In this document: positions 1 to 9,600 of the stretch, in pieces
Position numbering within the stretch: the first letter of the stretch is position 1
How the letters are laid out: every line of letters begins with the position of its first letter
Notes under the pieces: model-generated
Databases searched by the model: none
Told to the model about the DNA's origin: nothing
The model's input: the letters and a program-made list of their open reading frames with translations, nothing else
Program-made: the position numbers and the translations under genes
Source of the DNA: Lysinibacillus sp. OF-1
GTDB lineage: Bacteria; Bacillota; Bacilli; Bacillales_A; Planococcaceae
DNA: 64,000 bases
NCBI RefSeq assembly: GCF_028356935.1
Contig: NZ_CP102798.1
Span: forward strand, 4,646,096-4,710,095
Reading direction: 5' to 3'

Positions 1-280
1 TAGTGAAGCCTACCAACAGCAACCTACACTTGATAATTTACTAATTGACTCTTACTTTGCAGAAAAGACAAAGGACTATCAAAACGGCTTAAGAAAAATA
101 GTTTGTGAAGGCATTCAAGCAGGTAATGCGTTCCCATGTCTAAGTGCTTCTCTCACATATTACGATAGTTATCGAACAGGCTCATCTAATGCGAACATGT
201 TACAAGCACAACGTGATTATTTTGGCGCCCATACGTATGAACGTACTGATGCAGAAGGTGTTTTCCATACAAATTGGTAA
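1..280 (+). CDS. gnd: 6-phosphogluconate dehydrogenase, C-terminal end (partial)
   Basis: Only the last 92 codons are in the window; the reading frame is open from base 2 to a TAA. The end matches the conserved C-terminus of decarboxylating 6-phosphogluconate dehydrogenase: a Ser-Ala-Ser-Leu stretch, Tyr-Asp-Ser-Tyr-Arg-Thr, then Leu-Gln-Ala-Gln-Arg-Asp-Tyr-Phe-Gly-Ala-His-Thr-Tyr, and a final Phe-His-Thr-Asn-Trp. The family converts 6-phosphogluconate to ribulose 5-phosphate with NADP reduction in the pentose phosphate pathway, in the cytoplasm. The N-terminal NAD-binding domain lies outside the window. A strong terminator follows at once, so this is the last gene of its transcript. Confidence 0.95.
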   Translation, partial: SEAYQQQPTLDNLLIDSYFAEKTKDYQNGLRKIVCEGIQAGNAFPCLSASLTYYDSYRTGSSNANMLQAQRDYFGAHTYERTDAEGVFHTNW

Positions 281-287
281 TTAAAAA

Positions 288-340
288 GCTAAAATATACA
301 TCATTCCTTCCATGAATGATCGTATATTTTAGCCTTTTTT
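288..340 (+). terminator. Rho-independent terminator, probably bidirectional
   Basis: A 12-bp perfect stem (288-299 with 322-333) is extended by a second inner helix and followed by a run of T. It ends gnd on the + strand. The A-rich left side would also serve the converging GGDEF gene on the - strand. Confidence 0.9.
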
Positions 341-1883
341 ATTCTAAATAAACATGTACTCGATTACGCCCTGCTTGCTTTGCTCCATACAGTGCCTTAT
401 CCGCTTTATTTAAAAGCTGATACAATGTCTCTTCTTCATTTGTTCCTTCAGCCACTCCACAGCTAATAGTAGCGTAAATAGCCCCCTCAATAGTCATAAG
501 AGGTTGTGTTTCTACACAGTGACAGAGCTGCTTAGCTAATGCTTCCCCCTTAGACAATGAATAGCCCTTGAGTGCAAGAACAAATTCCTCACCACCATAT
601 CTTGCAAAAAGCTCGCCTTTTTTCAGTTGACTCTGACAAACCTGTACAACATGAACAAGTAGCTGATCGCCGACAGCATGACCATACGTATCATTGACAC
701 TTTTAAAATAATCAATGTCCATTAATACTACTGTAAATGCTGTTGATGATGCTTTTATCTCGCTGAAGGCTTGATTACATTGTTGAAAAAATGCTCGACG
801 ATTATAGATTTGTGTCAGTTCATCATAATAAGCCTGTTGTTCTAACATCCGTTGTAGCTTCTTTAACTCTGTAATGTCGGTGAAAATGAGTAAATGCCCA
901 TTACCATGATTAACATGCCGTAGCGCTGATATGCGTACCTGGTAAGTATGACTCATAAGATCAAGCTCTATTTCTTGCGTATTCATCGTCGTCTCTAATG
1001 TAAATGGCATCGTTTGCCCAGTTACTTCAAGCCATAGCTTCCTAAAATCCACACCAAACATAGACCGAGTTAGTTGAGGGAACACCTTGCTACATGCTTG
1101 ATTAAACTCTATTAATCGAAACGACTCATCTAACACAATGACCCCATCATTGATACTTTGGAATATAGCATCTTTGGCAACAGGCATTACACTAAATAAA
1201 CGGGAGGAATTAATAGACCATAAATACAACAGAGAAGAAATCCATAAGACCATTGGAACAGGATCAACCCCTTGAGGTGTTAGACCCAATAAGTATATAA
1301 AAGCAGTGATCATAGGAATTAACTGACCACACATTAAGGCAATCAGTTGTTGGCGATAAGTTTTACTTGTTTCTTTCCAATACTTTACTATTAGTAAAAA
1401 GGATACAAACATACAGCCAAACGTAAATATACCATGAATGATGTACCATATACCGATTTCCTGATAAACATAAGGAGCCCCTAACACGGGATCAACTTCA
1501 AATATCTTATAATGAAAATGGTGCATATCATTTGTAGCAACCATTATTAAACTAATAAAAGGGATAGCTAGAAGGGCCATTATCTTTTTCCTTGACAAAT
1601 GAAAGCCCAAATATTGCATGATAAACAATAAACCGAGCGGTGTTGAAAAAGCCATGCCTACATATTGAATGGCTGTCCAAAACTTTATTGCGTCCAGTGT
1701 TGTAGCTATTAAACCAAAAGCAGAGGCAAAACAATATACCGTAATTAACGCCGTATACCCTATAAACAATTGCGCAATTTTTGCGTAATTGTAGCGTTGT
1801 AGAAATACGTATAAACATAAATACAAATTTAGAAAACCCGATGTACAGCTAAGAGTAATAAAAGCAGTCAATTGCGAATTCAT
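339..1883 (-). CDS. Membrane-bound diguanylate cyclase: 7TM sensor, PAS, GGDEF
   Basis: 514 aa from the ATG at 1883, chosen because an AAAGAGGT ribosome binding site lies 8 nt upstream; the longer frame to 1928 has none. The first ~215 residues form about seven hydrophobic segments resembling the 7TM domain found in front of some histidine kinases and cyclases. A PAS-like region follows, then a C-terminal GGDEF domain with an intact Arg-Tyr-Gly-Gly-Glu-Glu-Phe active site, so it probably makes cyclic-di-GMP from two GTP at the membrane. The usual inhibitory RxxD I-site five residues before the active site is absent (Lys-Lys-Gly-Glu there), which suggests no product inhibition. Single gene, converging on gnd. 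The sensed signal cannot be told. Confidence 0.85.
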   Translation of the reverse strand: MNSQLTAFITLSCTSGFLNLYLCLYVFLQRYNYAKIAQLFIGYTALITVYCFASAFGLIATTLDAIKFWTAIQYVGMAFSTPLGLLFIMQYLGFHLSRKKIMALLAIPFISLIMVATNDMHHFHYKIFEVDPVLGAPYVYQEIGIWYIIHGIFTFGCMFVSFLLIVKYWKETSKTYRQQLIALMCGQLIPMITAFIYLLGLTPQGVDPVPMVLWISSLLYLWSINSSRLFSVMPVAKDAIFQSINDGVIVLDESFRLIEFNQACSKVFPQLTRSMFGVDFRKLWLEVTGQTMPFTLETTMNTQEIELDLMSHTYQVRISALRHVNHGNGHLLIFTDITELKKLQRMLEQQAYYDELTQIYNRRAFFQQCNQAFSEIKASSTAFTVVLMDIDYFKSVNDTYGHAVGDQLLVHVVQVCQSQLKKGELFARYGGEEFVLALKGYSLSKGEALAKQLCHCVETQPLMTIEGAIYATISCGVAEGTNEEETLYQLLNKADKALYGAKQAGRNRVHVYLE

Positions 1884-1989
1884 GTGTATGTACCTCTTTA
1901 AATTTTTTATTTTTAATGTAGCATACATGCAAAATTTTGTGGATTTATTTATTATCTAAAATGAAAAGAGAATGTTAAGGAGTACCCAT

Positions 1990-2322
1990 ATGACGAATAA
2001 GAACAACCTAGAAATCATTTTCCACCCTGATTCAGCCGAAAGCCTAACACACCCCTTTTATAAAAAACAAATCGTTTTTACAGGGGCTCTTTCTACAATG
2101 ACCCGTTCAGAGGCTGCCAAACAAGTAAAAGCCTGTGGAGGGTCCTTGCAGGGAGCTGTTACACAGCAAACGGATTTCGTCATTCTTGGAGATAAACGTC
2201 GTGGCATCAGTAGCAAACAGCATAAGGCTGAACAGCTAGTTACTCAAGGGCACGACATCCAAATACTGATAGAGGACGATTTTTTATGGCTTATTTCAAT
2301 ACCAAAGGAAATTGACAAGTAA
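1990..2322 (+). CDS. Small BRCT-domain protein
   Basis: 110 aa. The ATG at 1990 has a perfect AAGGAG 7 nt upstream, so the alternative ATG at 1972, which lies before that site, is rejected. Residues ~25-100 look like a single BRCT domain: a Val-Phe-Thr-Gly-Ala strand, a Gly-Gly-Ser turn, Thr-Asp-Phe-Val-Ile-Leu-Gly, then Ser-Ser-Lys-Gln-His-Lys-Ala. This resembles the C-terminal BRCT of NAD-dependent DNA ligase, and similar stand-alone proteins are known near DNA-repair functions. No catalytic domain is present. A protein- or DNA-end-binding role is a family inference; the partner is unknown. Divergent from the GGDEF gene, with its own terminator. Confidence 0.75.
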   Translation: MTNKNNLEIIFHPDSAESLTHPFYKKQIVFTGALSTMTRSEAAKQVKACGGSLQGAVTQQTDFVILGDKRRGISSKQHKAEQLVTQGHDIQILIEDDFLWLISIPKEIDK

Positions 2323-2360
2323 AAAGAGTATGTAAGATTTCACCTCTTACATACTCTTTT
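2322..2360. terminator. Bidirectional terminator between BRCT gene and ppi gene
   Basis: A 16-bp perfect stem (2322-2337 with 2345-2360) with an A run on one arm and a T run on the other lies between two convergent genes, so it can end both. Confidence 0.9.
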
Positions 2361-2400
2361 ATGTCTATATTATTGTTTTTATCAATAAATTCTAGATTAA

Positions 2401-3054
2401 CTATTTATTGACCTTAGGCGCTGGATAATCAAAGCCTTTTGTATCCACTTCTACCTTTTTCATTTGCTGATCTTCTAGCGGCTTATCTGTGGCATCTCGC
2501 TCAACCGCAACAATGGCATCGACTGTTTCCATACCCTCGATCACTTTCCCAAAAGCAGCATAATCCCCATCAAGATGTGATGCTTCCTTTACCATAATGA
2601 AAAATTGTGAACCTGCAGAATTAGGATCTTGCGAACGAGCCATCGAAATAACACCACGTTCATGCTTCATATTATTGTCAAATCCATTTGATGAAAACTC
2701 ACCATCAATTGAATAATCAGGTCCACCAGTACCATTCCCTAAAGGATCTCCACCTTGAATCATAAAATCAGGAATTACACGTTGGAAAATAAGACCATCA
2801 TAAAATCCTTCTTTCACTAAGGAAATAAAATTAGCGACTGTATTTGGGGCGACAGTAGGTTCTAATTCAATGACAATTTTTTCATCATTGCTCATCGTAA
2901 TCGTCACAATTGGATTTTCCTTCACTTCCGCCGCATAATCCACTGTGTCTCCTTCAGATTTTGCTGTGTCTTTAGCGGTACCACAGCCTGTTAAAACAAA
3001 AGTGATTGCTAGTAATGATAACACTAAATAAACACCTTTATTACGTGCGAACAT
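2401..3054 (-). CDS. Lipoprotein cyclophilin-type peptidyl-prolyl isomerase
   Basis: 217 aa. The N-terminus is a lipoprotein signal peptide: a Lys/Arg start, a hydrophobic core and a Leu-Thr-Gly-Cys lipobox with Cys at ~24, so the mature protein should be anchored to the outer face of the membrane. Residues ~47-210 are a cyclophilin domain with Phe-Gln-Arg-Val-Ile-Pro, Met-Ile-Gln-Gly-Gly-Asp-Pro, Gly-Ser-Gln-Phe-Phe-Ile and Phe-Gly-Lys-Val motifs. It should catalyse cis-trans isomerisation of prolyl bonds in secreted proteins. An AGAGGAG site precedes the ATG. It is transcribed alone. Confidence 0.92.
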   Translation of the reverse strand: MFARNKGVYLVLSLLAITFVLTGCGTAKDTAKSEGDTVDYAAEVKENPIVTITMSNDEKIVIELEPTVAPNTVANFISLVKEGFYDGLIFQRVIPDFMIQGGDPLGNGTGGPDYSIDGEFSSNGFDNNMKHERGVISMARSQDPNSAGSQFFIMVKEASHLDGDYAAFGKVIEGMETVDAIVAVERDATDKPLEDQQMKKVEVDTKGFDYPAPKVNK

Positions 3055-3151
3055 ATTTTTCAGCTCCTCTACTTAACCATCTATTCATTATAAAACTATC
3101 CGATTGCTTAAGACAAATAAATCCAATACTCATCTCGAGCCTTATTCTATC

Positions 3152-3187
3152 TAAAAACAAGTACCAGCCTCCTTTATGACTGGTACC
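3152..3187 (-). terminator. Terminator of the LRR gene
   Basis: A 7-bp stem GTACCAG/CTGGTAC (3161-3167, 3180-3186), followed on the - strand by TTGTTTTT. Confidence 0.75.
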
Positions 3188-3231
3188 TAATTTGATTACT
3201 AAGTGAGTTCATGTTAAAAATACACCTGACT

Positions 3232-5106
3232 TTAATAAATGAGAATTCCTTTGTCTAAAACAGATTGATTTTGAACCTGATTTCCTAAAATATATAGCCT
3301 TTTTAGGTTAGGCATATTCACTAAAGGCTCTACATCTGAAATAGCGTTATTTTCTAAATGAAGCACCTCGATTTGTTGCCAATTTTTCATGAAATGTAAC
3401 GATTGAAGTGAACTATCCTGTAATGTGAATGAACGTAAAGCTGAAAGGCCAGCAAAGTAAGGCATGATCTTATCAACCTCATCTATCCAATCACTATTAC
3501 CTATTTGAATCGATACATCATTCAAAGTTAAATGTTCCAACACGTTGTTTGTTAATGGTTGTTGACTATTAAATTGAAAATTGCATTCAGAACAATTTAA
3601 TGTCTTTACGTGCTGTAAATTGAATAAGTCACCTGTTTCTTCATAAAAAATGGTCTCGTTAAAATGAATTGTTTGCAAACTAGGTAGGTCATTTAAGGAA
3701 CGAACGCCCGTGAAAACCCCATACTCCTTGACTGTAAGCTTTTCTAGCTGTGGGTATTTCAGAAATGCTGCACCATTCAATTGCGATTCCGATCCACTTA
3801 TATAAACAGTCAAATCTTTTAAAGTGGGTGCCTCTAACTTTTGTATAAAAGAACCCTTTAGCTCCGCCTTCTTCAAATTGGGTGCTGCAATCGGCGATGT
3901 ATCGCCATAATAACCAGCTAATGATAACTCAGTGAGTGATGTCAGACTGTTCACAATATCAAGCAATTCAAATTGACCTGGAGAAGATAAACGTAGCTTT
4001 GTCAAAGATGATTTATTTCTAAGCTTTTCTAAATTGGCAATGTTCATATTTTCGAGATCAAGCGATTGTAGGTTAGGCATATTTTGTAAAAAATCAAGCG
4101 TTTTTAAATTTCTTACCGATGTAAGCTTCAATTCTTGTAATTGATTCAGTGAATAGAAGGAGCTAAAATCGGTCGCTTCACTATTGTCTATCGCTAACGA
4201 CTCTAAATCAGTTAATGTAGACAACCACTTCAAATCATTGGAAAATTTTAAAGACAATGATTTTAGTGACAATTTATTAAGAAGCTCAAAATCCTTAACT
4301 TCTTCAGTCACATAAGATATTTCAAGTGATTGGAGATTCGGAAACTCTAATAATAAAGCAAGTTCCTCATTACTTCGAATTTGGATAGAGAGCTCTACAA
4401 TATTAGACTTATCGCTAAAATATTCCGCAATTTTACTAAATGATTCATTAAAGCTACCTGTATAGCTTTTTAAGTTTTTCAGATGTCGAAAGCTTACCTT
4501 TTCACTTTGTGCTATTTCATAATCATTCATGAGCTTCAATACAGTTAGTCCAGTAAAGGCTTCAAAGTCTTTTTGTTCGATTTCTTGCGTATTTAATAAC
4601 TTATCCATCATGATATAGGTAGAAATTTCAGCTTCCTTATTTGTAAATGGATCGTCTAGACTGTAATCAAAATGCCATTGATCATCAGAGTAGTAGGGGG
4701 CCAAATATCGAATACTTGCAATCTCTTCTTTAGTTGGCATTGCTCCACCCTTATCAAAAATGTCCCTTAAAAAGAATAGAAGCACTTCACTTTCAGGCAT
4801 TGTTCGAACAGCTATTTTTTCATGGTTTCCATGCTCTGTTTGATTACTACTAAAAAGAAAATACCCAAGAAAGGCACACAAGAAGACAATCGGTACAATA
4901 AGAAGTACCTTTAAATTCGTTTTGGGACGTGTAGCTGTATTAGGAGCAGCTGTACCATAATAATGATTAATCGTTTGATCTACATAATAGACTTTATTTT
5001 CTTTCAGCATTATTTCAGTTTCACAAAAAGGACATTTAAATGATTGCCCTTCTTTATATTCAATTTTCCCATTACAATTCGGACAATTTAGTTGAATTAA
5101 TTCCAC
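3232..5106 (-). CDS. Zinc-ribbon, membrane-anchored leucine-rich repeat protein
   Basis: 624 aa from a GTG at 5106, chosen because GGGGAGGG lies 7 nt upstream; the in-frame ATG at 5136 lies before that site. Residues ~7-30 hold two Cys-x-x-Cys pairs (Cys-Pro-Asn-Cys, Cys-Pro-Phe-Cys), a rubredoxin-like zinc ribbon. One transmembrane segment follows (~65-87). The C-terminal ~450 residues carry many 20-25-residue leucine-rich repeats (Leu-x-x-Leu-x-Leu with Asn), ending in Asn-Asn-Ala-Ile-Ser-Asp-Val-Glu-Pro-Leu. No signal peptide is seen, so the ribbon should be cytoplasmic and the repeats outside. The role is unknown; LRR arrays of this kind usually bind proteins. Transcribed alone. Confidence 0.75.
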   Translation of the reverse strand: MELIQLNCPNCNGKIEYKEGQSFKCPFCETEIMLKENKVYYVDQTINHYYGTAAPNTATRPKTNLKVLLIVPIVFLCAFLGYFLFSSNQTEHGNHEKIAVRTMPESEVLLFFLRDIFDKGGAMPTKEEIASIRYLAPYYSDDQWHFDYSLDDPFTNKEAEISTYIMMDKLLNTQEIEQKDFEAFTGLTVLKLMNDYEIAQSEKVSFRHLKNLKSYTGSFNESFSKIAEYFSDKSNIVELSIQIRSNEELALLLEFPNLQSLEISYVTEEVKDFELLNKLSLKSLSLKFSNDLKWLSTLTDLESLAIDNSEATDFSSFYSLNQLQELKLTSVRNLKTLDFLQNMPNLQSLDLENMNIANLEKLRNKSSLTKLRLSSPGQFELLDIVNSLTSLTELSLAGYYGDTSPIAAPNLKKAELKGSFIQKLEAPTLKDLTVYISGSESQLNGAAFLKYPQLEKLTVKEYGVFTGVRSLNDLPSLQTIHFNETIFYEETGDLFNLQHVKTLNCSECNFQFNSQQPLTNNVLEHLTLNDVSIQIGNSDWIDEVDKIMPYFAGLSALRSFTLQDSSLQSLHFMKNWQQIEVLHLENNAISDVEPLVNMPNLKRLYILGNQVQNQSVLDKGILIY

Positions 5107-5387
5107 TGGCAGTCCCTCCCCAGCTCTATTTTTCATTAAGCTTAGTTGTCTGAAAAATAAATGTCAATATTTCTATGAAATACTAATTATATCTTTTACC
5201 ATGTTCAAGACCCTAAACGGCAGCAAGTACCTATCAAGGTTTTTCACCTTTTCCTTCTCATCAAACTTCCCACTTTCAAATAAGATACCGTTTCTCGTAT
5301 CAAGCTAAGCCCCTAACTATGTAGAAGGACAGTAAATATGGTATCTTTTTGCAAAGGTATTATTTTCGAAAGTGAGGATTTTCATCA

Positions 5388-6353
5388 ATGCATCAACATA
5401 ATTTTTGGCTTGATTTACCACGGCCATTTTTCATTTTAGCACCAATGGAGGATGTGACAGATGTTGTATTTCGTCATGTCATTAGTGAAGCGGGGAGGCC
5501 TGATGTATTTTTTACGGAATTCACCAATACAACAAGCTATTGTCAACCTGGCGGCTTCGAAAATGTACGTAACCGCTTAGCCTTCTCTGAAGATGAGCAA
5601 CCAATTGTTGCCCATATTTGGGGAGACAACCCTGAGCATTTTCGTCAAATGAGCATCGGTATGAAGGAGCTAGGCTTTAAAGGTATCGATATTAATATGG
5701 GGTGCCCGGCCGATAATGTGGCTGAGAGAGGTAAAGGAGCCGGCTTAATTCTTCACCCTGAACTAGCCTCAGAAATAATTCAAGCAGCAAAAGCAGGTGG
5801 CTTACCTGTTAGTGTAAAAACAAGACTTGGCTTTACAGATGTAGCAGAGTGGCGTGCGTGGCTCAGTCATATTTTTAAACAGGATATAGCTAATCTTTCT
5901 ATCCATCTTCGGACACGAGAAGAAATGAGCAAGGTCGCAGCACACTGGGAATTAATTGCAGACATCAAAAAGCTACGGGATGAAATTGCTCCTAAAACGT
6001 TGCTGACAATCAATGGAGATATCCCTGACCGTTTAACAGGTCTAAAACTAGTGGAGCAATACGGCATCGATGGAGTCATGATTGGCCGAGGCATATTTTC
6101 AAACCCATTTGCTTTTGAAAAAGAGCCGTCAGAGCATAACGCCAAAGAATACCTTAACTTACTATACTTGCACCTCAACCTTCATGATCACTACTCTAAG
6201 GAATTCGAAATGCGTTCATTTAAAGCATTGCAACGTTTCTTTAAAATATATGTGCGCGGCTTTAAAGGCGCTAGTCAATTACGGGTTCAATTACTAAATG
6301 CAAATTCCACCGATGAAGTACGTGATCTTCTAGCAGCCTACACTGCTGAGTAA
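5388..6353 (+). CDS. dus: tRNA-dihydrouridine synthase (Dus family)
   Basis: 321 aa, the usual Dus length. The N-terminus has [11 protein letters not shown] (FMN-binding barrel start). The catalytic-cysteine motif Asn-Met-Gly-Cys-Pro-Ala is at ~105, Ser-Val-Lys-Thr-Arg-Leu-Gly is at ~145 and Met-Ile-Gly-Arg-Gly is near 230. The enzyme reduces specific uridines in tRNA to dihydrouridine using FMN and NADPH. A GTGAGGA site lies ~9 nt before the ATG. Which D-loop position it modifies cannot be told from sequence alone. The 250 bases upstream hold no other gene and should carry its promoter. Confidence 0.92.
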   Translation: MHQHNFWLDLPRPFFILAPMEDVTDVVFRHVISEAGRPDVFFTEFTNTTSYCQPGGFENVRNRLAFSEDEQPIVAHIWGDNPEHFRQMSIGMKELGFKGIDINMGCPADNVAERGKGAGLILHPELASEIIQAAKAGGLPVSVKTRLGFTDVAEWRAWLSHIFKQDIANLSIHLRTREEMSKVAAHWELIADIKKLRDEIAPKTLLTINGDIPDRLTGLKLVEQYGIDGVMIGRGIFSNPFAFEKEPSEHNAKEYLNLLYLHLNLHDHYSKEFEMRSFKALQRFFKIYVRGFKGASQLRVQLLNANSTDEVRDLLAAYTAE

Positions 6354-6380
6354 ATCTTCAGATAAGATACGACATACGCT

Positions 6381-6415
6381 AAAGGAGACTGGCTATAAGC
6401 CAATCTCCTTTTTGC
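6381..6415 (+). terminator. Terminator of dus
   Basis: AAAGGAGA pairs with TCTCCTTT around an inner TGGCT/AGCCA helix, then TTTTTG. The right half of this hairpin starts a direct repeat seen again at 12899. Confidence 0.85.
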
Positions 6416-6430
6416 TTTACTTGTAATACA
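6400..6430 (+). repeat. 31-bp direct repeat, copy A
   Basis: The 31 bases from 6400 recur at 12899-12929 with one mismatch (C/T), and both copies continue into a CTCAAAAG soon after. The two copies bracket the nuclease and SLH genes. Confidence 0.85.
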
Positions 6431-6511
6431 CATTAAACCTCAAAAGGGAGTGCGAATACGCAGAAATTTGTGTCCACTGTGGTGTCCGCATAAACATATG
6501 GACTAGCTTTA

Positions 6512-6552
6512 CAATAAAAAAATAGGCATATTCATATAATCTGAATATGCCT
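6512..6552 (-). terminator. Terminator of the surface nuclease gene
   Basis: An 11-bp perfect stem (6524-6534 with 6542-6552) is followed on the - strand by a run of seven T. It lies 75 bases beyond the nuclease stop codon. Confidence 0.88.
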
Positions 6553-6625
6553 AACTATTAAAAATGTATTACTTGCTTCAGAAGATGATGATGCCAATAA
6601 AATTTGTGTTTAGCATCCTTAGTTT

Positions 6626-9600
6626 TTATTTAAACTTAATTTTCTCTTCCGAAGCTCCTTTAGTATATGTTATGTTCGCTCCAACAGGTAAATTTCGAAT
6701 TTCTTTTACATTTTCCCCTTCAATAATAATTTCACCCATTTTCGTTCCTTTAAAGTCAATAATCGCATTTCCTTTTTTGGGACTAATCGTTACCGTTTTG
6801 TCCGCAAATCCTTCACCATGGAATTCAGCATATTGACTAAATACCGCAATCCCATTTTTAATATTTGTATTTTCCCCTAACGTTAACGAAACACTTGGGC
6901 GATTCACTATTAATTTACCTGTTTTGTAGTTATTAAAGCTATATACATTTTCAGGTAATATTGGTGTTGGTATTTCTTCTTTCCCTGCCTTCAAATCAAT
7001 TTGAACTAATACTGGGTCATGATCCGATGCTCGACCTTGTGCCTCTGTAAAGTTCGCATTAATATGAATCAAGTCAATTTCGGTAACATCAGCAAGATTA
7101 TTCGAAACTAAAATATGATCCAACACTTGATTATTCCCTTGGAAGAAGTACGTAAAACGGTCTTTTTCTGGGGCTTTATCTACCATATTCGTTAAAACAT
7201 CACCTTTTAACGTTTCAAGTGCTGGTGTGAATTCAAAGTCATTCATGTCCCCTGCTACAATGATATTTAAATTCGGATTCATTGCAAGACCTTTATCGAT
7301 AAAGTCATTGATGGCTTGAGCTAGCTGAAGACGTTTCGTTACTGATTCTAACACTGGCGGCTGTGTTGGCCCCCAAAGTGAACCATCCCCACCTTTAGAA
7401 TTTAAGTGAGCTCCAATAATGACTACACGCTCTTCCTGGAATTCAAATTCTGCTGCAATTGGTTTACGTGTATCTACAAATTTTGATGGATCAACAAAGC
7501 CAGGATTTAAGGCAAGACCTCCATCTGCTGTCCACGTATTCGCTTGGTCACCTACTCCCTTTATACCTGTCACTAATGAAACACGCGTCGGGTTATATAA
7601 GTAACCTACACGAATATTACCACCAGGTGCACCACCTACTGTATTGTTAATTGGCATGACATCAATCCAATCATAGGCAGGACCACCCGCAGCTTTAATT
7701 GCATGAATTAATCGCATGTAGCTTTCCGATGCATCAGCATTTCCTGAATCAATTTGCCCATCATTATCTTGTACTTCGACTAATGTAATGATATCTGGTG
7801 ACTTCATGTTTTTCACAAATGTCGCTGCAATTCTGTCCACTTTTTCATTAGATGTATTGGCAGGATTATTCGAAAAGTTTTCGATATTATAAGAAGCGAC
7901 ATTTAACTTGTCCACAACTGGTTCAAGATGTGTGACTTCTTGCTGAAGGTTTGCTTTTATCACATCAGGAAAGACTTTATTCGTGTTCAGTCGATAGCCA
8001 TCTGTAAAATTTTCTACAAATCCGATAAGCGCTTCATTAAAACGGTCACCTGAATCATAATTTTTCCCTGAAACCCCTTCAAGCATAATTTTTTCAGGGT
8101 TATAATCGTCGGCAGCAATATTTAAACCACCATTCACATTAAATGTATTATTTGTTGTACTCGGTACAACAATTGGTGAATCATTATTATAAATCGGTCC
8201 AATTACTCTCGCATCCGGGAATGATACCCGCATATACTCGATGGATTCCCAAAAGTCGATGCCATCTTCTTGTGGGTCAAAAATGGCAAAGCCATCATTA
8301 TCGATAATTTTATTAGGTGGGAAAAGGTCCTCCCCTATCACAAGAGCTTCTGGAATTACTGCCGTACCCGTTTTTGTCATAGTTGTTGCTGAAATTTGCG
8401 TATCTGTCAATCGAGAGTTTCCACCTGCTTCTATTACATTTCCTGCTACTTTAATAACTTCCCCTACTTTTACATTATGTGCCGACTTATTTACCTTGAT
8501 TGCTGTTGATTTTACGCCATCGAACGTCGGCCCATTTTCTTGCATAATAAAGCTAGTTGAATTGATAACGAATGTAACAATTCCCTCTACATCATTTACT
8601 GTTAAATCGACATATGGTGATTTATGGCTTGCCCCTTGAATATCGCTAATTTTTGCATTTTTAGTATCAATAATTTCATAAACAAATGTAGCAATCGCAC
8701 TGTTCGTTAAACCTTCTTTCACCGCAATCGCTTTAATCGTCATTGGTTTATTAACAAGAATTTCTCCTGTATACTTTGTACTGGCTGTAGTTGGTGTTGA
8801 GCCATCCACTGTGTAATAAATGGTTGCACCTTCTGTCATTGTAGAAAGTGAGACTTTCGTGCCCGCTGTTACGCCCCCAACGTGAGATGCTTTGATATCC
8901 TGAACCTTTGTTACATCTTCAATAATGCGTATCGGAAGCAGTTGGTGGTTTGTATATTGACCAATAATTCCTGTAATTTCCCCATACGTTTTTCCACTCA
9001 CTAAACCTGAGTCACGTGTTTTATCGTAAATAGCAAATGTACCTACATCATCTGTTCCGGTAAAGTTTTGACCTGAACCAGTAATGGCAACATTTTTAAT
9101 CGTTACTAATTTCGATTCATTATCCTCTGCAACCTCAATACTTTTAATAATGTGTGGCTCTGGTATTGTAGAAGGAATAGGCTTGCCAACAAGCGAAATA
9201 TTCGTTAATTGCTTTAGTCCGCTATATTCAGCTACTTGACCTTGCACCGTCACCCGATCACCGATATTAGCAGTAAGACTATCTACAGGATAAATGGCTA
9301 TCGCCGCACCATCTTCATCTTGAATGTGCGCTGTAGCAGTTTCTAATTTTGCTGTTACAATACCTGATACGATGACAGTTTGTCCGATTTCTTTATGACG
9401 AGCTTCCGTAATTGAAATAGTGGATGGCGCATCTTTAACTGTAAAATTTAAGGATGTAATTACGCTATCGTTTAAGCCAGTTGCTGTAGCAAATGCTTTG
9501 ATCGTCATTGCTTCATTGACAACAATGCCAGCTGCCGCATCATAAACCATACTAGCTGTAGACGGTTCAGAACCATCTATCGTGTAATAGATTGTTGCAT

